NCBI GenBank assembly: GCA_012520835.1 | Contig: JAAYNN010000080.1 | Coordinates: forward strand, 1-21,742 | Direction of reading: 5' to 3' | From: Dehalococcoidales bacterium | Lineage (GTDB): Bacteria > Chloroflexota > Dehalococcoidia > Dehalococcoidales > UBA5627 | Length of the DNA: 21,742 nucleotides | Part shown: piece after piece, positions 16,688 to 21,742 of the stretch | Position numbering within the stretch: position 1 is the first letter of the stretch | How the letters are laid out: each line of letters opens with the position of its first letter | Program-made: the position numbers and the translations under genes | Notes under the pieces: model-generated | Seen by the model: the letters and a program-made list of their open reading frames with translations, nothing else | What the model was told of the DNA's origin: nothing | Databases searched by the model: none

Positions 16688-17687
16688 TGCGGCTGCCTCC
16701 GGCTAACAGATAGAACAACGCCATGCGCACGGCGACTCCGTTGGTAACCTGCTCGGTAATCACTGATTTTTCCCCATGAACGACTGACGATGCAATCTCT
16801 ATATCTTCATTCACCGGCCCGGGATGCATTACGATTACATTCTTATCGGCTTTCGATAACCGCTCTTCAGTTATCTGGTATAGCTTGGCGTATTCCCTTA
16901 TGCTGGGTAACAGCCCGCTTTGCTGCCTCTCGAGTTGCAGTCTCAGCCCCATCACCACGTCGGCACCTTTAATGGCTTTATCAATATCTGTCGTAACCTT
17001 TACCTTTGGAAAATATGGCTGCGGATTATCCATCCCTTTGGGAATCAGGGTGGAGGGCCCGCAGATGGTGACATCGGCTCCCATTTTAGTCAGGCTCCAG
17101 ATATTTGAGTGAGCGACACGGCTGTGTATGATATCGCCGATAATCGTAACCTTAAGGTTTTTTATACTATTTTTATACTTCAGCATTGTATACATATCCA
17201 GCAGCGCCTGTGTCGGGTGAGCATGCCAGCCGTCACCGGCATTGATGATACTTGATTTAACGTGTTTCGATGCCAGATTGGGTGCTCCCGAACAGGGGTG
17301 TCTCATTACCACGATGTCGGCGCCGAGCGCTTCCATGGTTTCCAGCGTATCTATCAGGCTCTCGCCCTTGGTGACGCTGGAAGAGGAAACCGTCAGGTTG
17401 CTGATATCGGCGCTCAGGTTCTTGGCTGCCAGTTCAAAAGACGAGCGCGTGCGGGTGCTGGCTTCGTAGAAAAGGGTAACCACCGTTTTTCCACGCAGCG
17501 TAGGTACCTTTTTTATCGGGCGCGACAGAATCTCATGCATGGCATCCGTAGTTTGCATAACGAGGTCGATTTCCGCCGGCGTAAAATCATCGAGGTCGAG
17601 TATATGCCTGTGATTCCATACCTTTTGTTCCAGCTGCGGATTTTCAGCCTGCATGTCGGTTTCTTTATATTGTTTTACTGCTTCCAT
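16680..17687 (-). CDS. pyrB: Aspartate carbamoyltransferase catalytic subunit
   Basis: A 335-residue cytosolic transferase that joins carbamoyl phosphate to aspartate. Carbamoyl-phosphate motif STRTR is at 77-81, Lys107 in SVTKGES, Arg129-His130 in MRHP, HPTQ at 157-160, aspartate-site Arg190 (HSRVAHSN) and Arg249 (GLRLQ), and HPGP at 288-291. The protein carries about 20 extra residues at the N-terminus before the usual HILDLDDFT start; the ATG at 17687 is preferred because GGGAGGG lies 6 bases upstream, inside the end of pyrR. No pyrI regulatory subunit gene is present, which agrees with PyrR-based control. It follows pyrR by only 2 nt. Confidence 0.97.
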   Translation of the reverse strand: MEAVKQYKETDMQAENPQLEQKVWNHRHILDLDDFTPAEIDLVMQTTDAMHEILSRPIKKVPTLRGKTVVTLFYEASTRTRSSFELAAKNLSADISNLTVSSSSVTKGESLIDTLETMEALGADIVVMRHPCSGAPNLASKHVKSSIINAGDGWHAHPTQALLDMYTMLKYKNSIKNLKVTIIGDIIHSRVAHSNIWSLTKMGADVTICGPSTLIPKGMDNPQPYFPKVKVTTDIDKAIKGADVVMGLRLQLERQQSGLLPSIREYAKLYQITEERLSKADKNVIVMHPGPVNEDIEIASSVVHGEKSVITEQVTNGVAVRMALFYLLAGGSRNE

Positions 17688-17689
17688 GG

Positions 17690-18238
17690 TTAACCCTCCC
17701 TTTCGGGTTTGGGGATAATCGCTACTTCATCGATTCCGTCAGTTTCCACAAGACGAACCTGTATTTCTTCAGCCCTGGAACTGGGAATATTCTTGCCTAC
17801 ATAATCGGCGCGTATCGGCAGCTCACGATGTCCGCGGTCAACCAGTACCGCTAACTGGATGGAAAGCGGACGCCCGAGGTCGATAATGGCATCGAGTGCA
17901 GCGCGTGCGCTGCGCCCGGTGTACAGGACATCATCTACTAAAACTATGACCTTTTCCTCTACGCTGGAAGGGATATCGGTACTTTTAATTACCAGAGGGA
18001 TATCGCGTGATGAGATGTCATCGCGGTAGAGGCTGAAATCGAGTATTCCGACCGGTATTTTTGTTCCTTTGAAGGATGCGATTTCGGCGGCCAGTCGGTT
18101 GGAAAGGGGAACACCGCGTGTACGCATGCCGACCAGGATGATATTATCTGTGGACTTGTTGCGCTCTACAATTTCATGGGCAATACGTGCCAGCGTGCGC
18201 TTGATGTCAGCTTCGTTCATTATTACTTTTTTAGCCAT
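17690..18238 (-). CDS. pyrR: Pyrimidine operon RNA-binding attenuation protein / uracil phosphoribosyltransferase
   Basis: A protein of 182 residues from ATG 18238, the standard PyrR length. PyrR binds a hairpin in pyr mRNA when UMP or UTP is high, and often has uracil phosphoribosyltransferase activity. The PRPP-binding motif VLVDDVLYTGRSARAA is at 99-114, and the conserved DRGHRELPIRADYVG at 134-148. The usual N-terminus KKVIMNEADIKRTL directly follows the chosen start. Its ribosome site GAGAGG (18246-18251) is the 3' arm of the leader terminator. The same frame is open to an ATG at 18289, 8 nt after AAGGG (18298-18302), which would add 17 unconserved residues (199 in all). I reject that as the main start because it runs through the attenuator, but it could be used on read-through transcripts. 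Confidence 0.95.
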   Translation of the reverse strand: MAKKVIMNEADIKRTLARIAHEIVERNKSTDNIILVGMRTRGVPLSNRLAAEIASFKGTKIPVGILDFSLYRDDISSRDIPLVIKSTDIPSSVEEKVIVLVDDVLYTGRSARAALDAIIDLGRPLSIQLAVLVDRGHRELPIRADYVGKNIPSSRAEEIQVRLVETDGIDEVAIIPKPEREG

Positions 18239-18293
18239 AAAAAAACCTCTCACTGTTACTTTGCCAGCAAGAGGTAAGCCCACGCACATCCAT
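18231..18293 (-). CDS. Possible 20-codon leader peptide inside the pyr attenuator
   Basis: An ATG at 18293 opens a 20-codon frame (starting MDVRGLTSCW) that ends in TAA at 18231-18233, overlapping the pyrR start in another frame. AAGGG at 18298-18302 lies 4 nt before it. That site falls in the 3' arm of the PyrR-binding hairpin, so bound PyrR would hide it. A ribosome reading this frame would cover the terminator and stop next to the pyrR ATG. The frame could equally be chance; nothing in the peptide is recognisable. Confidence 0.25.
   Translation of the reverse strand: MDVRGLTSCWQSNSERFFYG
18239..18275 (-). terminator. pyr operon attenuator terminator
   Basis: On the mRNA, ACCTCTTGCTG (18275-18265) pairs with CAGTGAGAGGT (18255-18245), 11 bp including two G-U pairs with a 9-nt loop, followed by seven T (18245-18239; the first T closes the stem). 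The T-run touches the pyrR ATG at 18238. The 3' arm doubles as the pyrR ribosome site. Confidence 0.85.
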
Positions 18294-18308
18294 ATTACCC
18301 TTGCCAGC
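18263..18308 (-). promoter_or_regulatory. pyr antiterminator
   Basis: GCTGGCAAGGGTAA (18308-18295) can pair with TTACCTCTTGCTGGC (18277-18263): 14 pairs with one bulged U and some G-U pairs. The 5' strand is shared with the PyrR-binding hairpin and the 3' strand with the terminator, so the three structures exclude each other in the way expected of a PyrR attenuator. Without PyrR, this form would allow read-through. Confidence 0.75.
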
Positions 18309-18330
18309 CTCTCTGGACTAGCCTTAAAGG
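18299..18330 (-). promoter_or_regulatory. PyrR-binding loop (anti-antiterminator)
   Basis: The mRNA carries AGTCCAGAGAGGCT (18319-18306), matching the known PyrR-binding consensus ARUCCNGNGAGGYU at every specified position. It is presented on a hairpin: CCTT (18330-18327) pairs with AAGG (18302-18299) and GCTAG with CTGGC around the purine-rich loop and internal bulge. PyrR-UMP bound here would stop antiterminator formation and so favour termination. Confidence 0.88.
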
Positions 18331-18349
18331 TGTTATTTATCTGCGAATT

Positions 18350-18378
18350 ATTATATCACTGTAATATCGGTAATGCAA
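18350..18378 (-). promoter_or_regulatory. pyr operon promoter
   Basis: TTGCAT (18373-18378), a 17-nt spacer and perfect TATAAT (18350-18355) on the minus strand. The start would fall near 18343, about 13 nt before the PyrR-binding hairpin. It lies just after the end of the YgiQ gene, so the pyr operon need not depend on it. Confidence 0.75.
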
Positions 18379-18391
18379 AGAAAAATCCGCA

Positions 18392-20125
18392 TTATTTTCT
18401 TTTCCTCGATTTATTCGTACTGTCGGTTCTGTTTTTTGTTATTACCGCATTCTTTTGTTGTTCTTTCCGTCGCGGTTCTTTTTCCACAAATATCTTTTTG
18501 CCGGTAAAGGGGTCGGTTTCGGTATAGTACATCAGTGCAGAATATGTGGATGGAGCCGGGCAGAATATCTGCACCTGCTCCGGATTCATTTTAAGCTCAC
18601 GTCCGGCAAATCTCTTTAAACTTTTCATGTCATTAAGCGTGCAGCCGGGGTGGGCGGCGATTAAATAATATGTCAGGAACTGCTCTTTTTTTGCCCTGCG
18701 ATTGATATCCTCGAATAATTCCCTGAATTGCAAAAGAAAGGCTTTACCGGGCTTCCCCATCCTTTGCAGTACGCTATCTTCGCTGTGTTCGGGGGCGATT
18801 TTCATCTGTCCGGAAATATGATGTTTAACCAACTCCTCCAGATAATGCTTGCCGTATTCCTGATCGTTTAATAGCAGGTCATAACGAATTCCGGAGGCTA
18901 CAAATACTTTTTTCACGCCGGGTATGCGGCTGATTTTTCTTAACAATTCGATTTGCTGATGGTGATTTGTTTTCAGTGACGGGCATATCCGCGGATGCAG
19001 GCAGCGTTTATCCGGGCAGCTTCCGCTTTTAAGTTTTTTACTGCATTCGTAGCCGTACATATTGGCGGTCGGCCCGCCGACATCGACGATATACCCCTTA
19101 AAGTCAGGCAGAGAAGTGATTTTCTCCGCTTCGGCAAGGATTGATTTTCGGCTGCGCCACTGTACCGTACGTCCTTCATGCACCGTAATTGCGCAGAAGT
19201 TGCATTCGCCGTAGCAGCCGCGGTGGGTGGATATGGAGAACTTGATGGTTTCCAGTGCTTTTACCTTTCCCTGCCGTTCATAATAGGGATGTTGTGCACG
19301 TTCGAAATCGTGTGCGTAGACCGCATCCAGCTCCGGTTGAGTAAGCGGCAAAGCCGGAGGATTATGAATCAAAAAGCGCGTCCCGTGTTTCTGATAAAGT
19401 CCTTTAGCAGTCAGGGCATCACTATTCCTGTAGAAAGTATGGAACATTTCGCTAAAGGCTTTGTTATCGGTCTTAACAGCATCGAAGGATGGCAGTTCGA
19501 GATAGTCTGCGGGGATATTATCCTCTTTGCCTGCGATATAGCACAGCCCCCTGATTTTCCCTGCATCCTCTCCGTTTTTTATGGCATCGGCAAACTGTAT
19601 AACTGATTTATCAGCCATGCCATAGAGCAGGTAATCCGCTTTCGCATCGAAGAGGATAGAAGAACGAATGCTATCCGACCAGTAGTCATAATGGGAAATG
19701 CGGCGCAGACTGGCTTCGATACCGCCCAGCAGAATTGGCTTGCTGCTTTTAAAATACTGCTTGATAAGGTTGGTATAGACGATGGCTGCGCGGTCGGGAC
19801 GCCTGTTGTTGATTCCGCCCGGGGTGTAATCATCGCTCTTTCGTCTTTTCTTTAGAGATGTATAATTGGCAATCATGGAATCGATGCTGCCGCCGGAGAC
19901 TCCCCAAAATAAATGCGGCTCACCCAGCCTGATAATGTCTTTTTCGGAATGAATATCAGGTTGGGCGATTACTCCGACGCGATAGCCTGCATCTGCCAGT
20001 ACTTTGCCGATTACGGCAATGCCTATAAACGGACTGTCGATATAGCTGTCTCCGGTTACCAGAATAACATCGAGCATGTCCCACTTGAGGCTATTCATTT
20101 CATCGCGCGTGGTTGGCAAAAACAT
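18392..20125 (-). CDS. ygiQ: YgiQ-family radical SAM protein
   Basis: A 577-residue protein. The N-terminal part (about 15-290) is the YgiQ-type B12-binding-like region, with GDSYIDSPFIG at 25-35. The radical SAM core has the 4Fe-4S motif CYGECNFC (Cys304, Cys308, Cys311). A second Cys group, Cys361, Cys370, Cys375 and Cys381, may hold an auxiliary cluster or metal. The C-terminal part is the DUF3362-like region, ending in a basic, probably disordered tail (about 550-577). YgiQ (UPF0313) is widespread but has no assigned reaction. The ATG at 20125 follows AAGGATAGG. The stop is about 50 nt before the pyr start site; no terminator separates them, so some read-through into the pyr leader is possible. 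Confidence 0.93.
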   Translation of the reverse strand: MFLPTTRDEMNSLKWDMLDVILVTGDSYIDSPFIGIAVIGKVLADAGYRVGVIAQPDIHSEKDIIRLGEPHLFWGVSGGSIDSMIANYTSLKKRRKSDDYTPGGINNRRPDRAAIVYTNLIKQYFKSSKPILLGGIEASLRRISHYDYWSDSIRSSILFDAKADYLLYGMADKSVIQFADAIKNGEDAGKIRGLCYIAGKEDNIPADYLELPSFDAVKTDNKAFSEMFHTFYRNSDALTAKGLYQKHGTRFLIHNPPALPLTQPELDAVYAHDFERAQHPYYERQGKVKALETIKFSISTHRGCYGECNFCAITVHEGRTVQWRSRKSILAEAEKITSLPDFKGYIVDVGGPTANMYGYECSKKLKSGSCPDKRCLHPRICPSLKTNHHQQIELLRKISRIPGVKKVFVASGIRYDLLLNDQEYGKHYLEELVKHHISGQMKIAPEHSEDSVLQRMGKPGKAFLLQFRELFEDINRRAKKEQFLTYYLIAAHPGCTLNDMKSLKRFAGRELKMNPEQVQIFCPAPSTYSALMYYTETDPFTGKKIFVEKEPRRKEQQKNAVITKNRTDSTNKSRKRK

Positions 20126-20153
20126 TCTATCCTATCCTTGTCGGTATTATTGA

Positions 20154-20162
20154 ATTATACCA
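20154..20162 (-). promoter_or_regulatory. Extended -10 promoter candidate for ygiQ
   Basis: TGGTATAAT on the minus strand, identical to the element before the YjbQ gene, about 29 nt before the ygiQ ATG. No clear -35 is present. Confidence 0.5.
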
Positions 20163-20249
20163 TTGTAATATTGGTTTTAGATATTAAGATAAAAATGATG
20201 TGAATACTGTTAACATAAATTTTACATACAAAACAAATTCAGGGATATA

Positions 20250-20280
20250 TTGACATCATAATGTTAATATGGGTTATACT
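20250..20280 (+). promoter_or_regulatory. Promoter candidate for the GerW-like gene cluster
   Basis: Consensus TTGACA at 20250-20255 and TATACT (5/6) at 20275-20280. The 19-nt spacer is long; TTATAC one base earlier would give 18. Transcription would start near 20287, about 25 nt before AAGGAGG. Confidence 0.5.
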
Positions 20281-20325
20281 TATATTGGTAGATTCCTGAA
20301 TAAAAAATTACAAGGAGGATAAATT

Positions 20326-20712
20326 ATGGAAGATTTAGAGCGTTTGGTAAAAACAACCATGACTGAAATCGAGAGGCTGGTAAATACCAGGACACTGGTC
20401 GGAGACCCGATAGTTGTCGGTGATAACACTTTGATTCCTTTAATCAGTGTTGGATTCGGTTTCGGGGCCGGCTTCAATTCGGGTATCAGCACTAACAAGC
20501 AAAAGGGAGAAATGTCGGGTGCCGCCAGCGGAGGCGGAGCAGGTATAAAGCCTGTGGCAGTAATTGTGGCGAGCAGCGAAGGCGTCAAGCTTGAACGGGT
20601 GACGAGCAGCGTTTCCGGTGCTATTGATAAAATAACTGATATGGCGCCCAAAGTTATTGAAAAGATAGTTGATGTCAGGGAAGAAAAGAAAGAGGAAAAG
20701 AAGGAAATATAA
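20326..20712 (+). CDS. GerW/YtfJ family protein
   Basis: A 128-residue protein with the GerW (YtfJ, Spore_YtfJ) core: a short helix, VVGDNTLIPLISVGFGFG (30-47), a Gly/Ser-rich loop (64-73) and KPVAVIVASSEGVKLERV (75-92), then a Lys/Glu-rich tail (118-128). In Bacillus, YtfJ/GerW is a forespore protein needed for germination, but homologues occur in many non-sporulating bacteria, where the role is unknown. The ATG at 20326 has AAGGAGG (20312-20318) at 7-nt spacing, the best ribosome site in this cluster. The stop codon abuts the next gene with no gap. I saw no sporulation gene in the window. Confidence 0.92.
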   Translation: MEDLERLVKTTMTEIERLVNTRTLVGDPIVVGDNTLIPLISVGFGFGAGFNSGISTNKQKGEMSGAASGGGAGIKPVAVIVASSEGVKLERVTSSVSGAIDKITDMAPKVIEKIVDVREEKKEEKKEI

Positions 20713-21285
20713 TTGTGGGTGCTTATTGCGCTTGCCGGCCTGGTTGCCCTGATTATCATTTTTCTTTGCATACCTGTTGATATACTATTTCGTTTTGAGC
20801 GCTATGAAACAAGCCGTTTTAACATGTATTTCGGATGGCTGTTCGGGCTTGTTAAAAAGGAATTGAAGCAACCTGAAAAAAAGGTTGATAAAAAGAAGAA
20901 AAGGCATTTTTCTTTCGGATTATCAAAGCAGCTGCCTGTTAAAGGGTTAGTCAAGCAGGTTAAACGGCTCATAATTGATATTTCAGGGCTTTTTAGCATC
21001 AGGAAGATAGATGTGGATATGACGGCGGGGTTCGATGATCCTGCCGATACGGGTTATCTGTGTGCCGCCGTCTATCCTGTACTTGCCTTTTATTCCTCTG
21101 AAAACTGTAATATCAACTTCAACGCATCATTCGAAGGCAAAAGTGTTCTGCAGGGTTATGCGGACGGCACTTTACGTTTCCTTCCTGTCAGATTTGTAGC
21201 GCCCTTAATGAGGTTTTTGTTTTCAGGTGCGGTGTTCAAGACAATTCGTATAATGATGGCTCAAAGATGGAAAAAGAAAAAATAA
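20713..21285 (+). CDS. DUF2953 membrane-anchored protein (YtfI-like)
   Basis: A 190-residue protein with one N-terminal membrane span (about 2-23), a very basic cytosolic linker (about 48-69, many Lys) and a C-terminal region with the DUF2953 pattern, including a (D/E)-x-x-A-(D/G)-TGYLCA-type segment (110-119) and FNASFEG (136-142). In Bacillus, the DUF2953 protein YtfI is encoded beside ytfJ, so the order here supports the assignment. Translation appears to begin at TTG 20713, directly after the TAA of the GerW-like gene, with AAGGA at 20701-20705; GTG at 20719 is the alternative. Function is unknown; co-location suggests it works with the GerW-like proteins at the membrane. Confidence 0.82.
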   Translation: MWVLIALAGLVALIIIFLCIPVDILFRFERYETSRFNMYFGWLFGLVKKELKQPEKKVDKKKKRHFSFGLSKQLPVKGLVKQVKRLIIDISGLFSIRKIDVDMTAGFDDPADTGYLCAAVYPVLAFYSSENCNINFNASFEGKSVLQGYADGTLRFLPVRFVAPLMRFLFSGAVFKTIRIMMAQRWKKKK

Positions 21286-21512
21286 TTGCCGATACTCCGG
21301 TTAAAGTATGCGGAATGACGCTAATACCAATTGTTCAGGTTAACATTCATTGTTTTTCAAAAAAGAAGATGATTTCATCTTTCGGTAGCAAGAAACCGCT
21401 ATTCGTTGTCGTAGTTCAGGAGTCCGGCATCAGGGCTTTCGATATGGATGGAGAGCATGTTGAAGTTGAAGAGTTAATGGATAAAGTGCCGGGGTTGAGG
21501 GAAATGGTTTAA
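21267..21512 (+). CDS. Short GerW/YtfJ-like paralogue (81 aa)
   Basis: An 81-residue protein that aligns to the core of the first gene of the cluster: VKVCGMTLIPIVQV (12-25) against VVGDNTLIPLISV, and KKPLFVVVVQESGIRAFDM (42-60) against KPVAVIVASSEGVKLERV. The glycine-rich loop between them is replaced by a shorter Lys/Ser-rich segment, and both the N-terminal helix and the charged tail are missing. It overlaps the DUF2953 gene by 19 nt and has no clear ribosome site, so it probably depends on translational coupling. The intact frame and conserved core suggest a working small protein rather than a fragment. The homology is by eye and should be tested by profile search. Confidence 0.72.
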   Translation: MEKEKIIADTPVKVCGMTLIPIVQVNIHCFSKKKMISSFGSKKPLFVVVVQESGIRAFDMDGEHVEVEELMDKVPGLREMV

Positions 21513-21576
21513 AGACTCCATTACCCACGGGATGTTATATTTATCAATCTGGTTTATCTCTGTTCTTTAACCCTTT

Positions 21577-21742
21577 CCCGACAGGTCGGGGCTTCAGGAT
21601 GACAGTTAAATTGTATTGTCATGCTGAGCGCAGCGAAGCATCTAAATGCCATTCGATAAGCCTTAGATTCTTCGGCTTCGCCTCAGAATGACAATTGTGT
21701 GGATACTCCGCACAACGAAATTCCTATTTGTCATGCTGAATT
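21577..21742. repeat. Cluster of TGTCATnCTGA inverted repeats in alternating orientation
   Basis: Four related ends lie in 166 bases: reverse (CTTCAGGATGACA, ending 21604, next to the palindrome CCCGA/TCGGG at 21577-21590), forward (21617-21645), reverse (21663-21693) and forward (21729-21739, cut by the window end). The middle pair forms a long imperfect hairpin of about 29-31 nt arms with a 17-nt loop. No coding frame is present. Similar dispersed repeats are common in intergenic DNA of several uncultured and Chloroflexota genomes; they may be miniature mobile elements or extragenic palindromes, and could act as the 3' end of the GerW cluster mRNA. Confidence 0.75.

Noticed and set aside
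17690..18289. PyrR start at 18289 (199 residues)
   Set aside because: The extra 17 residues are not part of the PyrR family and their codons overlap the antiterminator and terminator. The internal ATG at 18238 gives the standard length and has GAGAGG. The upstream site has good AAGGG spacing, so it is kept only as a possibility.
20326..21512. Assignment of the cluster to sporulation or germination
   Set aside because: GerW-like and DUF2953 proteins occur outside spore formers, and no other sporulation gene is visible here.
1..21742. CRISPR array, tRNA, rRNA or insertion sequence
   Set aside because: I found no regularly spaced direct repeats, cloverleaf, rRNA signature or transposase frame; the only repeats are the palindromic cluster at the right end.

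Overview
The window reads as a chromosomal segment of a moderate-GC bacterium, most probably a member of the Chloroflexota near the Dehalococcoidia. This placement is inference. It rests on the compact pyrR-pyrB-pyrC-carA-carB-pyrK order, a GerW/YtfJ-DUF2953 pair in what looks like a non-sporulating context, and clustered TGTCATnCTGA-type palindromic repeats at the right edge. I saw no rRNA, tRNA, transposase, integrase, phage gene or CRISPR array.

Layout. Positions 1-2548 hold mostly small stand-alone genes: the 5' end of a YjbQ-family gene (minus), a bacterioferritin with complete ferroxidase and haem-ligand residues, a cytoplasmic protein with three FxLYD-like beta modules, and a 60-residue zinc-ribbon protein. 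Positions 2803-7576 hold two minus-strand cyclic-di-GMP genes: a large membrane sensor with a degenerate GGDEF and an intact EAL domain, and upstream of it a solute-binding-domain receptor with an intact GGDEF and product-inhibition site. Positions 7840-9495 carry a metallo-beta-lactamase-fold hydrolase and a membrane-anchored alpha/beta hydrolase (plus). An unrecognised membrane protein (minus) follows at 9534-10097.

Positions 10169-18378 are the pyrimidine operon, transcribed right to left: pyrR, pyrB, pyrC, carA, carB, pyrK. It encodes the first three steps of de novo UMP synthesis plus the electron-transfer subunit of dihydroorotate dehydrogenase. pyrD, pyrE and pyrF are not in the window. 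Spacing is tight (2-nt gap, 8-nt overlap, 4-nt GTGA overlap, then 49 and 36 nt). The leader has a readable promoter (TTGCAT-17-TATAAT), a PyrR-binding hairpin, a mutually exclusive antiterminator and an intrinsic terminator whose T-run abuts the pyrR ATG. The terminator's 3' arm is also the pyrR Shine-Dalgarno, so one RNA switch could act on both transcription and translation. CarA has an unusual glutaminase site: the catalytic His-Pro is replaced by Tyr-Ser with a His one residue early, and the residues after Cys-Leu-Gly are Asn-Leu instead of His-Gln.

Positions 18392-20125 encode a YgiQ-type radical SAM protein (minus). Divergent from it, 20326-21512 is a three-gene plus-strand unit: a GerW/YtfJ protein, a DUF2953 membrane protein and a short GerW-like paralogue. 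The last ~170 bases are a set of inverted repeats in alternating orientation. The most noteworthy points are the pyr leader, the altered CarA active site and the GerW-DUF2953-mini-GerW unit.
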